Assembly: GCA_003136915.1 (NCBI GenBank)
Contig: PLEB01000156.1
Coordinates: 1 to 9,806, forward strand
Direction: 5' to 3'
Length of the DNA stretch: 9,806 nt
DNA from: Chitinophagaceae bacterium
GTDB taxonomy: Bacteria; Bacteroidota; Bacteroidia; Chitinophagales; Chitinophagaceae
Positions 8,175 through 9,806 of this stretch are shown here, in pieces (position 1 is the first letter of the stretch; every line of letters begins with the position of its first letter). A program made the position numbers and the translations under genes. Under the pieces are notes generated by a model. The model did not search any database. It saw only the letters and a program-made list of their open reading frames with translations, and was not told where the DNA came from.

Positions 8175-8194
8175 AATCCGATATAATCCGAAAT
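8175..8194 (+). repeat. Tandem 10-bp repeat abutting the response regulator start
   Basis: AATCCGATAT (8175-8184) is followed directly by AATCCGAAAT (8185-8194), one mismatch apart, ending at the base before the ATG at 8195. A related AATCCGGAAT lies at 8131-8140. The spacing of one helical turn between the tandem copies would suit a protein binding one face of the DNA, such as an autoregulating Fis-type HTH. Confidence 0.6.
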
Positions 8195-9556
8195 ATGAAG
8201 AACCCCCAAGCGTTCAAAGTGTTCATTCTTGAAGATGATTTGTGGTATGGCTCTATGCTGGAGCATTATCTTTCCCTGAATCCGGAATATGAAGTTAAAC
8301 GATTTGAATCACCTGCTGATTTCTTCGCCAAGCTCCATGAACAGCCAGATGTGGTTACGCTCGACTATTCTTTGCCGGGTAGTGATGGTACCGAAGTGCT
8401 CGGAAAGATCAAGGAATTCAATCCTGAAATCCGGGTCATTATTATTTCCGGCCAGGAAGACGTTGCCACTGCGATCAATCTCCTGAAAAACGGGGCCTTC
8501 GATTATATCGTAAAAGACGATGATACCAAGGACCGGCTCTGGAATAGCATCCTGCATCTGCGTGAGATCAGCAATCTGAAACAAGAAGTGGAAAGCCTGA
8601 AGAACCAGGTCGGCCGCAAATATGATTTCTCCCAGATCATTATTGGTAAGAGTGAACCTATGGAAAAGGTGTTCGCGCTGATTGAAAAAGCATCCAAAAC
8701 AAATATTACAGTATCGGTAACCGGTGAAACGGGATCCGGAAAAGAATTGGTGGCCAAGGCCATCCATTATAATTCAGAAAGGCATAAACAACCCTTTGTG
8801 ACGGTAAATGTGGCGGCTATTCCAAAGGAACTTCTGGAAAGCGAATTATTCGGCCACGAAAAAGGATCCTTCACAGGGGCAGTAACCCGAAGGATCGGAA
8901 AATTTGAAGAAGCGGACAAGGGAACCTTGTTCCTCGATGAGATCGGGGAGTTGGATATTAACCTGCAGGCCAAGCTGCTGCGTGTTTTGCAGGAAAGGGA
9001 GATCACCCGTGTCGGCGGCAACGCGGTTTTGCCAATTAATGTACGGATCATCGTAGCAACGCACAAGAACCTTCTGGAAGAAGTAAAAAATAAAACTTTC
9101 CGTGAGGACCTTTATTGGCGGTTGATCGGCTTGCCCATCCTGCTGCCGCCACTGAGGGAAAGAGGAACGGATATCGCGGTTCTTGCCAAGAATTTTGTTG
9201 ATCATTTTTGTAAGGAGAATAAAATAAACAGGAAGACCCTCACGCCGGAAGCTCAGCAAAAGCTAACTGCCTATCCCTTTCCGGGCAATGTGCGGGAGTT
9301 GAAATCCATTATGGAGCTGGCTGTGGTGATGAGTGACGAAGAGTTGATCCTTCCCGAACATATTACCCTGAATGCCTCTACAAGCATCAGTGACCTGCTG
9401 AATCGCGAAACTACTTTAAAGGAGTTTGAAAGCCAGATCATACAGCATTACCTCGATAAATACGATAAGGATGTGCTGCTGGTAGCGCGTAAGCTGGATA
9501 TAGGGAAATCTACCATTTACCGGATGATACAAAACGGTGAGCTCAAGAGCAAGTAA
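8195..9556 (+). CDS. Sigma-54-dependent response regulator, NtrC family
   Basis: This 453-residue protein is an enhancer-binding activator that, when phosphorylated, uses ATP to open sigma-54 promoters. The N-terminal receiver (about 8-125) has the acidic pair Asp14/Asp15, phospho-acceptor Asp57, Ser85 and Lys107. A short helical linker (126-140) leads to the AAA+ domain (about 148-375): Walker A GETGSGKE (177-184), sigma-54 contact loop GSFTGA (224-229, a variant of GAFTGA that keeps the key Phe-Thr), Walker B GTLFLDE (243-249), ATHKNL (288-293) at the sensor I position, FREDLYWRL (302-310) with likely arginine fingers Arg303 and Arg309, and sensor II GNVREL (364-369). The C-terminal Fis-type HTH (about 410-447) ends in IGKSTIYRMI (436-445). 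All key residues are present. Its kinase is not in the window, so signal and targets are unknown. The receiver gene 38 bp downstream suggests a signalling operon. Confidence 0.96.
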   Translation: MKNPQAFKVFILEDDLWYGSMLEHYLSLNPEYEVKRFESPADFFAKLHEQPDVVTLDYSLPGSDGTEVLGKIKEFNPEIRVIIISGQEDVATAINLLKNGAFDYIVKDDDTKDRLWNSILHLREISNLKQEVESLKNQVGRKYDFSQIIIGKSEPMEKVFALIEKASKTNITVSVTGETGSGKELVAKAIHYNSERHKQPFVTVNVAAIPKELLESELFGHEKGSFTGAVTRRIGKFEEADKGTLFLDEIGELDINLQAKLLRVLQEREITRVGGNAVLPINVRIIVATHKNLLEEVKNKTFREDLYWRLIGLPILLPPLRERGTDIAVLAKNFVDHFCKENKINRKTLTPEAQQKLTAYPFPGNVRELKSIMELAVVMSDEELILPEHITLNASTSISDLLNRETTLKEFESQIIQHYLDKYDKDVLLVARKLDIGKSTIYRMIQNGELKSK

Positions 9557-9594
9557 TCCAGTGTGCGGTGCAGCTAAAGCAAGAAGAATCACTT

Positions 9595-9806
9595 ATGCAA
9601 AGAACCAGGACAGATAAGCGGCTGTACGGGAAAACCATACTGGTTGCCGAGGATGTCGTGCTGAATCAACATCTGACGCGGCATATCCTGGAATCCAGCG
9701 GCGCTTCCGTAGTGATAGCAAACAACGGCTCAGAGGCGTTGGACTGGCTAAAACGCCAATATTTTGATTGTATATTAATGGACGTGCAGATGCCCGAAAT
9801 GGACGG
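9595..9806 (+). CDS. Receiver-domain protein, C-terminus off the window
   Basis: An ATG at 9595 opens a frame of 70 complete codons to the window end. It is a two-component receiver: ILVAEDVVLNQHL (15-27) with acidic Glu19-Asp20, NNGSEALDWL (43-52), and ILMDVQMPEMDG (60-71; the last codon is cut) with phospho-acceptor Asp63. The ED-x-x-x-NQ and MDVQMPEMDG patterns are the kind seen in receivers of hybrid histidine kinases and receiver-HPt phosphorelay proteins, rather than in DNA-binding regulators. Only 14 residues precede the receiver, so the missing part may carry an HPt, an output domain or nothing. The frame is open upstream to 9541 and a GTG at 9568 is an alternative start, but ATG is favoured. 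It lies 38 bp after the sigma-54 regulator on the same strand. Confidence 0.88.
   Translation, partial: MQRTRTDKRLYGKTILVAEDVVLNQHLTRHILESSGASVVIANNGSEALDWLKRQYFDCILMDVQMPEMD

Larger units (their letters stand above)
8090..8194. promoter_or_regulatory. Divergent intergenic region between helicase and response regulator
   Basis: This 105-bp A/T-rich gap must hold the start signals for both directions. I find no full TTTG / TAnnTTTG promoter and no clear GG-N10-GC sigma-54 site. The nearest match for the helicase is TGATTTTG on the minus strand (8110-8117), one base off the -7 consensus. Neither gene has a Shine-Dalgarno sequence. The notable content is the short repeats and palindromes listed separately. 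Confidence 0.5.

Noticed and set aside
8309..8767. 152-codon minus-strand frame opposite the sigma-54 regulator
   Set aside because: It is antisense to a clear receiver-AAA+ gene and has no recognisable motifs.

Overview
The window looks like a chromosomal segment of a Bacteroidota bacterium, most likely in the Chitinophagaceae or a close relative. This is inferred, not proven. The signs are near-absent Shine-Dalgarno sequences with A/T-rich start regions, two TAnnTTTG-type -7 promoter elements, a lipoprotein of a type typical of Bacteroidota (lipobox followed by a PPTGGPKD motif), and a methionine synthase split into two adjacent genes.

Minus strand, 8089 down to 1, five genes head to tail. 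(1) A 1045-residue UvrD-type helicase carries a C-terminal PD-(D/E)XK nuclease domain with a predicted Fe-S cluster (AddB/Cas4/AdnAB style). (2) A lipoprotein has an N-terminal Ig-like domain; its start is best placed at 4893, where a lipobox signal peptide begins, not at the longer in-frame start that overlaps the helicase. (3) recR follows 9 bp later. (4) metH1 encodes the zinc/homocysteine half of cobalamin-dependent methionine synthase. (5) metH2 encodes the folate- and cobalamin-binding half and runs off the left edge. A good Bacteroidota promoter and a leader of about 165 nt separate recR from metH1, so the methionine synthase pair probably has its own transcript. The leader has base-pairing potential that could form alternative structures. 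A 7-bp tandem repeat lies inside metH1.

Plus strand, 8195 to the right edge: a complete NtrC-type sigma-54 response regulator (receiver, AAA+, Fis-type HTH) is followed 38 bp later by the start of a second receiver-domain protein cut by the window end. They are divergent from the helicase across 105 bp holding three AATCCG copies and two GAAT/ATTC palindromes.

The genes fall into three themes: DNA recombination and repair (helicase-nuclease, RecR), one-carbon and methionine metabolism (MetH1, MetH2), and two-component signalling. I see no mobile element, CRISPR array, tRNA or rRNA. Nothing here amounts to a clearly new system. The best leads are the metH1 leader, the coding heptamer repeat, the helicase-nuclease fusion and the divergent regulatory region.
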